Shown here piece after piece: positions 46,230-56,270 of a stretch of 64,000 nt of DNA. Source of the stretch: Atriophallophorus winterbourni (Eukaryota; Platyhelminthes; Trematoda; Plagiorchiida; Microphallidae); NCBI GenBank assembly GCA_013407085.1, contig JACCGJ010001390.1:62001-126000 (forward strand), written 5' to 3'. The translations under genes were made by a program, and so were the position numbers. How positions within the stretch are numbered: position 1 is the first letter of the stretch; every line of letters starts with the position of its first letter. The notes under the pieces were generated by a model. It searched no databases. It was not told the DNA's origin and saw only the letters and a program-made list of their open reading frames with translations.

Positions 46230-46277
46230 ATAATAGGGTTCTTAAGCAATAGATTCTTCGGTGTCAGGATAGGCAAT

Positions 46278-46544
46278 ATGTATTCGTCAAAAGTAAAAGT
46301 TGTTAGTGGAGTCCCACAGGGTTCTGTACTCGGACCGCTACTTTTCCTCATTTTCGTCGATGATTTGGCAGCGTCGCTTAGGTGTCCCTGCTATATTTTT
46401 GCAGATGATGTCAAGATTATCGGATCACTGGATGAGCCGGATCTTCTTGGAAATATAGAAACGTTCATCGAGTGGTCTGCTACACGGGATTTACCAGTTA
46501 ATTTCACTAAAAGCTATCTGTTTTCTAAGTCATTAAGAAGCTAG
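46278..46544 (+). pseudogene. LINE family 2 RT motif B-D, catalytic residues intact
   Basis: VSGVPQGSVLGPLLFLIFVD, then CYIFADDVKIIGSL: motif B and the FADD catalytic box are both intact, the best preserved palm in the window. Stop codons before and after still disable the element. Confidence 0.88.
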
Positions 46545-47189
46545 AGTTTGCTGGTCCAAATGGTATGCTTGAGATAAATGGAGTGCCGAAAGTTCGTGAC
46601 TAAGGTATAGAAGGAGAGAGCTTTCTTGCATTCGATCAGTTGTATCCTGCAGGTCCCCAGAGGTTTTCATACCATTATACAAAGCGGTCGTGAGACCACA
46701 TCTCGAGCATTGCGTTCAAGTATGGTCACCTTATTTGGAAAAAAGATATTCCTAAGCTGGAAGGTGTTCAACATTTAGTCACTCGTATGATTGTAGGGCA
46801 ATCGGGTAGGTCGTATGAGGAACGATTGCTGAGTCTAGATCTCTTCTCACTAAAATGGAGGAGGCTACGTGGAGACCTGATTGAAACCTTCAAAATCATA
46901 TGATGTTTCAGTACTATTCATTTTAGTGAATTATACGCTCTAGCGCTAAGTGTAGGTACTCGAGGCCACCCATTAAAACAGGCCAAGCGACATGTCAGGT
47001 ACAATGTTCGTAAGTTGTTCTTTAGTGAATGGGTTATAAATTACTGGAATCGATTTCCTAAAGAAGTTGTTTATTCTACTTTCTCGTTTGTTCGTTTTTC
47101 TCAGTCGCAGCTACAAATTCTGGGACCAAAGGACGGCTTGGAAAACATCGGACGTACCTTCGCATACGGCGATGATACCAGAGAAAAAT

Positions 47190-47910
47190 GAACCAACTTT
47201 GGCAGTGGTGGGCGCTCCTTTGAAGCTTTCCACAGACGGAAATTCTGGACGCTCGATTGGCTTATCCCTTGAGGATATCGAAATCACAATAAGAAGAAAC
47301 GCTTTATCAGTGGTGGTTGCTTGTTTGCAGCTTTCCACCGAAAGAAATTCTGGACGCTCGATCGGCTCGTTAGCCACATACTGTCCTGTGCAAACTGAAC
47401 TGAACTGAACTTCGGTAGGGGGTTTCAAGAATGGATGAACTCTGTATGGCCTTCATTATTTCCTGATTTTTTTCCGTGAGGGAATAGTTGGTATGATCCT
47501 CATGCTGTCTTTGAAACGCACTAATGTTTCTTCTCACCTATTGGTGAGGGGAGTTTTTCTGTTACAGATTACTCTCATACCAGAAGATATTTGTGAAGAT
47601 ATTGTTTGAAGTGGAGGACGCTCTTCTGTGTCATACCACCAAAAGAAATCTTAGCGCTCAATTGGCTTGTTAGCCACATACAGTCCTGTGCAAACTGAAT
47701 TGAACTGAACTGAATTATTGTTGAGGGGTGTTTTTCTGTTGCATTCCAGATTACTCTCATACCAGAAGATTTTTGTGAAGATATTGTTTGAAGTGGTGGA
47801 CGCTCTTCTGTGGCGTACCACAGAAAAAAATCTGGACGTCGATTTGCTCTTTGACCACATACTGTCCCGTGCAAACTAAACTGAACTGAACTGAACTGAA
47901 CTGTGCCCTC
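47190..47910 (+). repeat. Iterated LINE 3' tails (four modules)
   Basis: The 3' UTR module 'cagtggtgg..gctc....ctttccac...ggacgctcgat..gct' followed by cacatactgtcctgtgcaaa and (ctgaa)n recurs at about 47190-47270, 47310-47410, 47600-47712 and 47785-47905. The last two include a preceding 100-bp block (tactctcataccagaagat) and form a direct tandem with a period of about 177 bp. The minus-strand frames across it are spurious. Confidence 0.8.
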
Positions 47911-48299
47911 TGTTGTCTATTCAGAAAAAAGATCAACCGCGATTTCAAAATTGAAGGTTGCATGTTTTATTTCCGTTCTCTAACTAAATCCAATCTTGTA
48001 GAAATATTATTTTTAAATGAAATCTGGTCAGAGTCGTATAAAGATTTTGCGATTATATACGTGACCCAGTACTTTTCTTTTTTGAATAAGCTAGGTATTT
48101 ATACCTACGGCGAAGATATGCATTAATTCGCCTATTGCGAACGGGAAATCCAATTTGATTAAATTATTAACGTTTGATTTGATTGAGTACTCAGTTTGTA
48201 AATTAAATAATCGTGGTCATAATTTCATCTAGCTACGTGCGAAACAGAAGACATAAACCCCATTTGAGTACGCCTAATTAATGTGCGATGGGTGAACCC
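47911..48299. other. Non-coding spacer
   Basis: Nothing recognised. Confidence 0.4.
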
Positions 48300-48510
48300 T
48301 TTCAGCGAGTATTCCCAGAATTCCAACGAATCACTATGTGATTCCGTGTTTGAACATCGTAGTTCGTTGTACGAACCTCATGCAACAGTGGCATTCAAGT
48401 ATAACTTTTTTACCACTTATCCACTGTTTCAAGGCTCACTTAAGCTAATCTTACTGTCTCCACCTGATGACGGCAAACAGCCAGATACCGGTAGTGTGTA
48501 AGTGCGGGGA
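48300..48510 (+). repeat. Retrozyme-like repeat, nearly complete monomer
   Basis: Contains the full unit order: cactatgtgattccgtg, tttgaacatcgtagttcgtt, gtacgaacctcatgcaacag, tttttaccacttatccactg and the hammerhead: CTGATGA (48464-48470), helix II core, GATAC for GAAAC (48484-48488), loop CG, triplet GTA (48491-48493), GTG. One core base (A14 or A13) is changed. It helps define the unit as about 200-230 bp. Confidence 0.75.
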
Positions 48511-48839
48511 AAGTGAGCAACACATATCTTTAGACAGACATTTTTATTCATGTAGAAATAAGGTGAATCGAAGATTTACTAATATTTTGGGAAAAATCAG
48601 AGATTGAGTCCTTGAGCACCCAGTAATCAACATTTCTTCACCTTTTTTAATATTGCCACGTGTCAAATTATCATAAATTTTGCACGGGCGAAACTTTTTA
48701 TGAGAGAATTCCCTCTTAAAACTATGCAGCAGTGGATGACACGTTGTGCTGAACCACAACCAACCAGTTTATAGAAATAATGTTTGCTCACAAGTGATTT
48801 TGAAACCTAAAATTTTATCCGTATCCGAAAAGATGGAAA
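48511..48839. other. Non-coding spacer
   Basis: A minus-strand frame at 48544-48759 is not recognised. Confidence 0.35.
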
Positions 48840-50410
48840 ATGACCAAAATCGCTTGATAAATGCAGCCAAGTCAACGTCGAAAAGTTTGCTCGCATACAT
48901 CATGCGTACCCTGCTTAATAGCTATGGGAGACCCGATTAAAGATGAAGACGAACGTAAAGCTACTTCTCGCGCTAAGTACAGCTCCTTTACGCGGAATAG
49001 ACATTTTCCAGTGCATTATTTAACGACAGTATCACCGAAACGCCGGACATTCAGATCTTGCCAGAAATGGTACAATATTTATTTGAACGGCTTGATGTGA
49101 AATTAGCGCCTGGTTCTTATCAGACGCACATGACGCAATTGATGGCATTGACATGCATTATACACAAACCACTTGCTCTAACCTTTCGTTTATCCCTTAG
49201 GTGTGGTTAGTCACCACACGACTGGAAGTATGGCATTATCAAACCAATGTATAAGGCCGGTAATTCCAGTGACCCTGCTAATTACTGACTGCTTGTTGCG
49301 AAAAATCTGGAACGATTTATGAAAAATTAACTATTTTTTCTACAACTTGTCAGTTAACATCTGCCCAACATGGTTTTAACAATCCACGCTCATTCGCATC
49401 CTATATCATCACTGCTCGCGAGCAATGGTGTGCTGAACTTGGTCACTGTCTATTGATTTCAGTAAGAATTTTGATTGTGTTCATTTCAAACGTCTGCTAC
49501 TCAAGCTTCGTGCTCTTGATCTACGGAGACTAGCTCTAAATTCGATTGAAGATTTCCTTACTAAACGTTATACACAAGTCGAAGTTAACGGAGTTGAGTC
49601 ACCGCTTCTCCATGGATCAGCTCTTGGTCCGTTACTTTTCAAAGTTTATGTGAATGACCTCTAGACTCGTTAGCTTTGCGAATAAACTCAAAGCTTGCAC
49701 GATAAACTGGCAGCTTCTAGTCAACCGACAGAAATGAGGGGCTGTTCATTTGCAGCAAAGCACGCTTATAGGCAAGTAGTTCATCTGTAGTCATTAACTG
49801 AAATGGGTTTATATTGAACGTACCCTGAGTACAATTTTGACACGGTAGCTTAAATCCAAAAAGGATACAAACCGAAAATCTGTTACCGCGGACCACGCAT
49901 GGTGGGCAATTATTCGGTCTTTTTCTAATTACGCTCCGTGTTTCAGATCCTTGTTTTCACATGCGTGAGACCAATTTCGGGATATGACTTACGAGCAATC
50001 TTTTCACAAACTAAAAGAGAACGTGACAAGCCTGAAACGGTATGAGAGCGGCCGACTAAAAGCGTACAAGGATTGAAATACATTATTTATGCTGAGAAAT
50101 TTCAACGCTATAATCCGCTTAGTATTCAGAGTGTGCGCTGTGATTTGCTGCTAGCTTGTCGCATATTACTAGGAGCCCATGTCGACAAAATGCGCGAGTT
50201 TTTCACTCTTGTGAAAGGCCCAAGAACCCGTGAACTTGCTTTAAAGCTTCCAGAAAGCTTTACGCAGCCCCTGGGAAAAAGGATTAACACTCTTAACAGA
50301 AGTTGTTGACTTATGGAATGCGCTACATGATTATGGTGTTGCAGCAAAATCTGAAACCAGTTCAAGCAACGCGTGAATAATTTACTGTTAGAAATCACTG
50401 AAAAGATGTA
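48840..50410 (+). mobile_element. LINE family 3, decayed RT copy
   Basis: Linker block KSLLAYIMRTLLNSYGRP and DEDERKATSRAKYSSFTR (48860-49000), the RT pieces LTSAQHGFNNPRSFASYI, KNFDCVHFKRLLLKLRALDL, DFLTKRYTQVEVNGVES and SALGPLLFKVYVNDL (49345-49665), and the thumb VRCDLLLACRILLGAH with TRELALKLPE (50120-50250). The order is that of a CR1-type RT. Motif A D and the PQG of motif B are lost, and FADD is unrecognisable. Related to the minus-strand fragment at 8300. Confidence 0.8.
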
Positions 50411-50494
50411 TAACGCTTGTCAGGAATTCTACATCTGTTGTTTTCCTGGAATGCGTTGCTGATCCGTGAGAGATGTATATATGTATGTATGTAT

Positions 50495-50745
50495 GAAAGC
50501 ATTAGCCTGGTCCAGACAAAGGGCCACTCAGTCAGTGACTGCACGTGGGATAAGATACTGTCAGGTTGCCCAGGGTTAGACAGATATAAGAAAGAAAATA
50601 GAAACGTAGTGAGACTCTAGCGTCTTTTAGCATTCAGCTCACTACCAGTGGCCAATCAATTTAGCACTGTTAGCCGCGCAGCACATAAGCACTGCAGGGT
50701 CGCACATTCGTGCCACCGGGTGCTTGCAATGTTAACATAGATTTG
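50495..50745 (-). repeat. Short interspersed repeat, family S (copy 2)
   Basis: Reverse complement of the copy 1 chain: cctggtccagacaaagg, gtcagtgactgcacgtggg, actgtcaggttgcccagg and ccagtggccaatcaattta, extended at its far end by gttagccgcgcagcacataa and a GC-rich block ending ccaccgggtgc. Confidence 0.75.
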
Positions 50746-51744
50746 CAGAACACCCGATAGCATTGTATTGAGCAGGGCGTTTCAAGCTACTCGGTCATAT
50801 GCCTCTGTATTGGATAACGATGGCTATTGTGCACTTGCAATAAATATGGTTAAATTCTGAGATTTATTGATGGGTAAAATCTGACGGAGCCAGCTTGCTG
50901 TTTCTGGATCTGTGATTTCCTATGCGATATGTTAGCCGATTCTCCCCAAATCCGAGGAACAGCATCGTCATATTTAACGGTAGTCTAACTTCTTTTATTT
51001 TGGTACCGTCTACTAAACACTTTGGAAGAGTTCGTGTACATTGCCAGCATTATTTGCTATATCCATTTAGTCAACCTTATTTAGCTATTACCTTTCTCTA
51101 TCTAGCCACCAACTCTTCTCCATTACACGTCTACTCTATCTGTTGTGCTTAGGCCCAGTAGCTATTTGTCGCAGGTGGTTAAAGGTTTCGGTTTATCGTT
51201 GTGAAATCCTGTGGGACCTTGCAGCTGAATTTTGATCCCAGATGCTAATATTGCAGCCTCCCTCGCACAAAGCAAGCGGCAGTGAGTTACTCAACTTTGT
51301 CCTATAAGGTCATCGGATTACAGGCTCAGATTGGGTACTGGTGGAGGTATAAATAGCTACAATGCCCAAACATATCTTATTGTGAGATGTTAAGTCTCAT
51401 GTTCGTACCTAGTCTAACTATGCACATCCTACTGTTGAACTGGATCGAATTGTAACGTTCTATATACGATCCGGTTTGAGTTGTGAAAGAAGTCTTGTTT
51501 TATTGCAGTAATAAAAGCTTTACTGACAGAACTCACTGACCACCACCCGTTCAAAAGCAGTATAAGGTCGATCAAAACCCACGACAGAAATGGGCATACA
51601 TCCAAATAAGTTAACTAGTTCATGGTCTGACTGTAGTCGACGACCATGCGCCGTTTGGGATTAGAGTTCTTCGTAACGAGTACTTGAGCCTTTTATAGTG
51701 ATGTCGGATTCTCAATTATACTTTCTTATAATAAAACGTTCGAT
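50746..51744. other. Non-coding stretch
   Basis: Plus-strand frame 50922-51152 has no recognised domain. No repeat seen. Confidence 0.35.
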
Positions 51745-51812
51745 CTTCAAGCGCATGCGGATCCTGATCCTACTGTCCCTACCTGATGAGTGCAAACGGC
51801 AAGCAAACAGCG
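51745..51812 (+). repeat. Retrozyme-like repeat, truncated within the hammerhead
   Basis: cttcaagcgcatgcggatcc, then CTGATGA (51783-51789) with helix II GTGC/GCAA. Homology ends shortly after a C insertion breaks the GAAAC box, at about 51810. Confidence 0.7.
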
Positions 51813-52148
51813 ACGGGCAATACAGTATGTTGGCCTATAATTCTCAAAGTTTTAAAATTCTTTGCTCCGATGTGAGCAGAAGTTCACGCTTTCAAAAAGG
51901 GATCTCTGAGTTTGTGAATGGAGCATGGCTGAACACCTTTAACACGATTACTCCTGAGGCTCGGAATAAAAAAGAAAGAACTGTTAAGTATGGAGATTGA
52001 AGGGTCGGAAGCGATATTAATAATAGGGTCAACAGTGGATTGTTTTCGCTTACCTGCCCTGTTGTATGCAACAGGTAAGGCAACCCTGCTAATCGTACGA
52101 GACGGCAGTTGCACTGCTAATTTTGTCTTTTTTGTAGTTATAGTCACG
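51813..52148. other. Non-coding spacer
   Basis: Overlapping frames on both strands (51884-52192 minus, 51990-52265 plus). Neither is recognised. Confidence 0.35.
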
Positions 52149-52510
52149 TTGCAACTGCAGTGCTGCTGCAAAAATTGCTTTTCAATATACATAGTTGGTT
52201 ATTTCACTTATCCATTTACCTCAGTGGCGGTAATGTGGTTAATTTGTGCGTATCATAATTTCTGACTGGCTTGCCGAAATACCTCCACGTGGTGCCAGCT
52301 TGGTGGGCTCGGTTCTCCGAGCTCAGCGAAAGGTTCGGTGGTGGTGTCTGAGGGTGTGGTGGGTTTTCGCTTGGCAACGTTGCAACTGCTGACTGCTGCT
52401 GCAAAAATTGCTTTTCAATATTACGTATAGTTGGTTATCTTCACTTATCCTATTTACCTCACGTGGCGGATAATGTGGTTAATGTTGTATCTGCGTATCA
52501 TAATTTCTAC
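52149..52510. repeat. Local direct duplication with single-base insertions
   Basis: 52149-52263 and 52379-52510 are the same sequence (gctgctgcaaaaattgcttt, gtggttaat), but the second copy differs by extra single bases at more than ten places. A GC-rich 115-bp block lies between. The pattern of insertions only is more typical of an uncorrected sequencing/assembly duplicate than of old biological copies. Confidence 0.7.
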
Positions 52511-52544
52511 TTCTATGTCATGGTGCGTGCATGTGCAATCGTAT

Positions 52545-52765
52545 AGCGCTTTTGTGCTGCGCAGCTAACATCGCGTTAAATTAATTTGCCGTTGGTAGTG
52601 AGCTGCATCCGGAGACACACTGGGGTCTCACTGCCACTTCTATTTCTATTTTCTTTCTCATTTCTGTCTAGGCCTGGGCAACATAACAGTATCTTAGCCC
52701 ACGTTGAGCCTTGCTTTGCAGCACCTTTCCTGGATCAGGCTTGTGATTTCTTACATAGATATCAT
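52545..52765 (+). repeat. Short interspersed repeat, family S (copy 3)
   Basis: Collinear with copy 1: gttggtagtgagctgcatcc, ggtctcactgccacttctat, taggcctgggcaacataaca and ctggatcaggcttgtgattt. Confidence 0.75.
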
Positions 52766-53289
52766 CGTGTTATCTTTTTAAAAGCAAATGCAATTATTTC
52801 AAGCAGCGAAACTACAAATAGTTGTTTGTCATGCGCTTTTGCACAGTTAATATGCTTGCTTACTTCCTACAGTTTAGCCTTCCCTACTCCCAGTCGCTTG
52901 GCACTTTATCTTCATTTCAACGTGTGCCGAATAATGGAGATTATCATGTGGTTTCAAATCATATGTTTCTCATCCTTCCATAGTTTCCAATGCATGTAAT
53001 GGGCTCCGGATTTGTTGTGCACGTGATGGATGTTTATCGATCTATCCCTGTAATGACTATTTTTCAACTACTGCTTTTGAGCTGTTCGGTTATTAAAACG
53101 TGTATTAGTTGGGTAGAATTTCAGTTAGTTAGGCGAAATTTTGTGTTACTGCTGCCTTGGTTAATTTGAATTTATGTGTATTTTAACCGAGGTGTGATAG
53201 TAAAAATTATCTTCGAAGCTTTTATAGACACACAATTATGTTTGGGTTTGTTGTTTTTCGTAATCAGCTATGCATTCCGGTTATTATTA
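52766..53289. other. Non-coding spacer
   Basis: Nothing recognised. Confidence 0.4.
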
Positions 53290-53535
53290 TGGTATGGTAT
53301 GAAAGTACAATCCTGATCCATGCATAGTGCCGTACAGTCAGAGACTGCACGTGGGCTAAGATTCTGTCAGGTTGCCCAGGCCTAGACAGGTATGAGGGTC
53401 GGAATAGAAATGGTAGTGAGGCTTCAGCGTGTTTTAGCATGCAGCTCACCATCAGTGGCCAATCAATTTAGCACGGTGTTAGCCACACAGCCCAGAAATG
53501 CTGGACGATTGCACATCCGTGCTCCCGGGTAATAT
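53290..53535 (-). repeat. Short interspersed repeat, family S (copy 4)
   Basis: The fullest copy: cagagactgcacgtgggcta, gtcaggttgcccaggcctag, gtagtgaggcttcagcgtgt, ccatcagtggccaatcaatt, agcacggtgttagccacaca and a GC-rich end at tgctcccgggt. It defines the family length as about 240 bp. Confidence 0.78.
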
Positions 53536-53997
53536 TAGCTATGCTTCAGCATGGTCTTCTCGATGATGTCGTTTTAATGTGAAAACTGATGAGATCATAC
53601 ATCACAATCCATTCTTTAATCAACCCTCCCAATGTTAAACCGTCAAGCTTACACGATTAATTTTTTGTCTCTACACTAATGATTGCATTCCCAGTGTTCT
53701 ATATCTGGTCGAACCTTAAATATTCGAGTAATTCAAATTTGCAGAGATAAACCAACATGAGTTGCCCTGTAATACTTAAAGTTACAATAAATTGCATCGA
53801 ATCTTTGGTCGGTTTTGGTTCCATATAACTTGTATCCGTGGTGGTTATTAACTGATTTTCTGCTTTTCGGTTCAGTGTTTCTGTAATTTATCCATTCCTA
53901 ATTTGTTTCTCGATTATTTTTAGGTAACATTCACTCGCACGAATAAACATTTGGCTAATTTAACCCATTTGTGACATATATTTTACATGCTCTTTAG
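53536..53997. other. Non-coding stretch, probably intron or promoter
   Basis: Ends in a plausible acceptor (tttacatgctctttag, AG at about 53996-53997) directly before the CS-domain gene's exon. Confidence 0.4.
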
Positions 53998-54040
53998 GTT
54001 TTGAGGCGTGGCATCTCGGACAGTTGATTCGTTTTAAGTA

Positions 54041-54436
54041 ATGTGTTCATCTGGTGAAGGTGCCTCTATCCCGAATTACGGACTTGATGAATTGATAAAA
54101 GATCACCTTCGTATCGTCGTCTCTATTCCCGGAATTAAACCAATTCCTCACTCAGCTCTCCGGAAAATACTACACCCCAAGTCGCAGCCATCAGCGTCGA
54201 ATGGAAATATTACCTTTTCTGCATCAGACACTGGATTTCACTTTGAATTCGTCGGCACCAATGAGTTGTGCGGTCAGAATTATCGCATCAAGGTAGATAA
54301 GCTCCCGGGCCAATTAGTATCCTCTCAATGCCGATGTGAAGTCAAAGACGGTGCAATCGAAATATTATTGCGTAAACGTGATGGAAAGTGTGCCATGTTG
54401 GAACTACTTAATGGCGTTCTGCCAACTGTGGATTAA
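54041..54436 (+). CDS. CS-domain protein resembling CacyBP/SIP central domain
   Basis: 131-residue frame encoding a CS (p23-like beta-sandwich) domain. IPNYGLDELIKDHLRIVVSI aligns with the start of the calcyclin-binding protein/SIP CS domain (NYGWDQSDKFVKIYITLTG), and FHFEFVGTNELCGQNYRIKV and CEVKDGAIEILLRKR align with its remaining strands. CacyBP links Siah ubiquitin ligase and S100 proteins. Here the N-terminal Siah-binding part and the C-terminal SGS part are absent: an in-frame stop lies at 54035 and the frame ends at 54436. Splicing could supply them: a possible acceptor ends at 54038 (gattcgttttaag) and a possible donor GTAAAC begins at 54372. Alternatives are a compact CS protein or a retrocopy. 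An AATAAA is at 54537-54542. Confidence 0.65.
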   Translation: MCSSGEGASIPNYGLDELIKDHLRIVVSIPGIKPIPHSALRKILHPKSQPSASNGNITFSASDTGFHFEFVGTNELCGQNYRIKVDKLPGQLVSSQCRCEVKDGAIEILLRKRDGKCAMLELLNGVLPTVD

Positions 54437-54520
54437 ACCCAGAATCTACATATCACTTCTCTGTTTTATTTCTTTTGTTGTAGTATTTTATGAAATCTTT
54501 TTATCTTATTTCATTTGCTT

Positions 54521-54545
54521 TATATAACAAAGTAATAATAAAGAC
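54521..54545 (+). terminator. Polyadenylation signal region, duplicated at 55836-55860
   Basis: Contains AATAAA (54537-54542) about 100 bp after the CS-domain stop. The whole 25-bp string (tataacaaagtaataataaa and flanks) recurs at 55836-55860, where no matching gene is seen. Confidence 0.5.
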
Positions 54546-54774
54546 TTGCACAAGATTTGGCACCCGTTTCTATCACGGTGTAAGCAGTGCTTCCGATTTT
54601 GTATTTCACCATTTTCATGATGTTTACCAGTTGGCAATTCAATTCTTGCCAGGCGTTCTTTTTATTTTTATTCTATCCCAGGTTCAAGCAACATGATAAT
54701 GCGTTGCCAACTAAATAGGATCTGTGATTTAACTTGGTACGTATCATTAACGGCTTTGGAAATGCTAAATCACA
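54546..54774. other. Non-coding spacer
   Basis: Nothing recognised. Confidence 0.35.
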
Positions 54775-55010
54775 AAATATTATCAAGAGATTGACGTCTC
54801 TTTATGCTTCTTCGCACATATGAAATCACAAGCCTATGAGGCTAACCAGGCCTACATGGATATAATAAAAGAATAAATGACCGTGGGGCTAACGTGTTTC
54901 GGCATACGGCTCAGTAAACGTAGCAAATAATGTATAACGGTGTTAGCTCACAGTACAGAAGTATTGTGCAATTGCACATCCGTGCATTTTCAGTCCAATA
55001 TGTGGTGCAT
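54775..55010 (-). repeat. Short interspersed repeat, family S (copy 5, diverged)
   Basis: Keeps aacggtgttagctcacag, gcacatccgtgca, accaggcctac and the general order of copy 4, but the central region has diverged strongly. Confidence 0.55.
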
Positions 55011-55417
55011 AGCTAGTTCCGACTGTAGCGGGACTGGCTTTGAACAAGGATCTATTTTGCTTTAATGTTTGACGTTTCTTATGGGCGATACAAGTCGATG
55101 TGTGGTCGCAAAGTTCTGTCAATTTGTGAATATTGTGTTTGCTATTTGTATGACTACAAGTGTTTATTGTTTGGCTCCTTCAGTCGATGTACATCATAAG
55201 CACGCGAATGTATCTTCATTCACAGCTTTTAAAATGACTAAACACTTTTATTAGAAAGGAACAATTTCTCCCGCATCGCTTGCATCGATGGGCAGTAATC
55301 GTACAATAGCTGACAGTTGCACGCTGATGTCATGTTCTATGGTTAGCAGCCGAGAATTGTATTTGCCCTCCCCCAGCTTACAGACGTCTCTTTACACAAT
55401 GCCTCTAAAGTGAGCAG
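55011..55417. other. Non-coding spacer
   Basis: Plus-strand frame 55069-55254 (61 residues, hydrophobic middle) is not recognised. Confidence 0.35.
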
Positions 55418-55717
55418 TCAAGAGCAAGTTCGTCCCGAATCGTAGAGACAATGTTCATAGTCAAAATTCATATCTCTTTTGCAAACGTCTTTGTACCGCA
55501 AGTGTCGTTTGCTCAATGGTCGACTTTGACTCACCGTCGAATAGGCCTTTTTGAATGCGACCATTTCCCATTCTGCTCGCATGACCCAGTCAATGTAGGC
55601 GGGCGGTGTCATAGCTGCGTGAACACTTCCTGCAATTTCATCGAAGTACCCTTTATACGAACGTGTGTAAGCACCGTGTTCGGATTCTGCAAAATGCTGC
55701 GGAGTCTCTAAGTTCAT
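55418..55717 (-). CDS. Unidentified open frame, protein-like composition
   Basis: 99-residue minus-strand frame, balanced and charged composition (HFAESEHGAYTRSYKGYFDE, PPAYIDWVMRAEWEMVAFKK, LSKRHLRYKDVCKRDM) unlike the AT-driven noise elsewhere. The RYKDVCKRDM segment recalls the K(R/K)RYKD.LK.(D/S)L block after the RT in RTE-type LINEs, which would make it a retroelement tail, but the rest does not match what I know of that region. No splice signals or start context decide the ends. Confidence 0.35.
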   Translation of the reverse strand: MNLETPQHFAESEHGAYTRSYKGYFDEIAGSVHAAMTPPAYIDWVMRAEWEMVAFKKAYSTVSQSRPLSKRHLRYKDVCKRDMNFDYEHCLYDSGRTCS

Positions 55718-56153
55718 GCGTCAGCTGTGCTTCTTGCAGTCCGTAGTTCTAAACAGCCCAGCTAAAGGAATTTGTCAATAGTTTCTACCACGTAGTCATA
55801 GACTATACGTGTTTGCTTGGCTGCATCTGCCTATATATAACAAAGTAATAATAAAGACCACAGCATGATACTTCATGCAGCTGATTTCCGTTAACACTCC
55901 ATCTAGCATAGCTTTAATTTTGGGGAATATATTTATTGCACAATTGTGCATTCGTGTGGGCTATACAGTGCGGTGTTACCGTAGATCATTAATCACCGCT
56001 ACAAATTATATATAGAAAACGGAATAGATAGGCAGCTAGATAGATATGAAAACACATGTTAGGTAAAATGTCACTCGGGTGTCTTTTGGTTGTTTAATTC
56101 TGGAATAAAAAAACACGAAATATGAATGCTTAAAATTAGTAAGCGTATTACCA
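55718..56153. other. Non-coding spacer
   Basis: Holds the second copy of the 25-bp string (55836-55860) and a weak family S-like remnant (tgcacaattgtgcattcgtg near 55937). Otherwise nothing. Confidence 0.35.
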
Positions 56154-56270
56154 GCACCAATTAATTTATCATGGAGTAAGCGCTTCACATCCCTGTTTTT
56201 CGAACACGCAGACGAAGGACCCATGTGCTGTATGATGGTGTACTCTTGCTTGAAGTGACGTGGCTGTAAA
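56154..56270 (-). CDS. Possible internal exon, unidentified
   Basis: The minus strand has tagtttacag as a possible acceptor and GGTGCTG|gtaatac as a possible donor around a charged peptide PRHFKQEYTIIQHMGPSSAC and KNRDVKRLLHDKLIGA. It is on the same strand as the frame at 55418-55717 and could be upstream of it in one gene. No family recognised. Confidence 0.3.

Larger units (their letters stand above)
45470..47410 (+). mobile_element. LINE family 2, RT to 3' end, interrupted
   Basis: The RT begins at about 45470 (RLFNASMQHVYIRSILK, HEGGSRSSVCMYRPLSLTS) and is cut by about 330 bp of foreign sequence (45615-45950, ending in a TTTA run). It resumes with KILEKLIRDRNCRYIVDYSL, LNSAQHGFLKRNSC and the frames below. 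The thumb/C-terminus at about 46660-47090 reads VVRPHLEHCVQVWSPYLEK, LDLFSLKWRRLRGDLIETFK and FFSEWVINYWNRFPKEVV across shifts. The 3' end is the (ctgaa)n run at about 47395. Confidence 0.85.

Noticed and set aside
47111..47963. Minus-strand frames with repeated Ser/Val-rich peptides
   Set aside because: Antisense reading of tandem LINE 3' UTR modules. The repetition comes from the DNA repeat.
50495..53535. tRNA gene or clear tRNA-derived head in family S repeats
   Set aside because: Short blocks resemble A and B boxes, but spacing and orientation relative to the repeat ends do not fit a tRNA or a standard SINE head.
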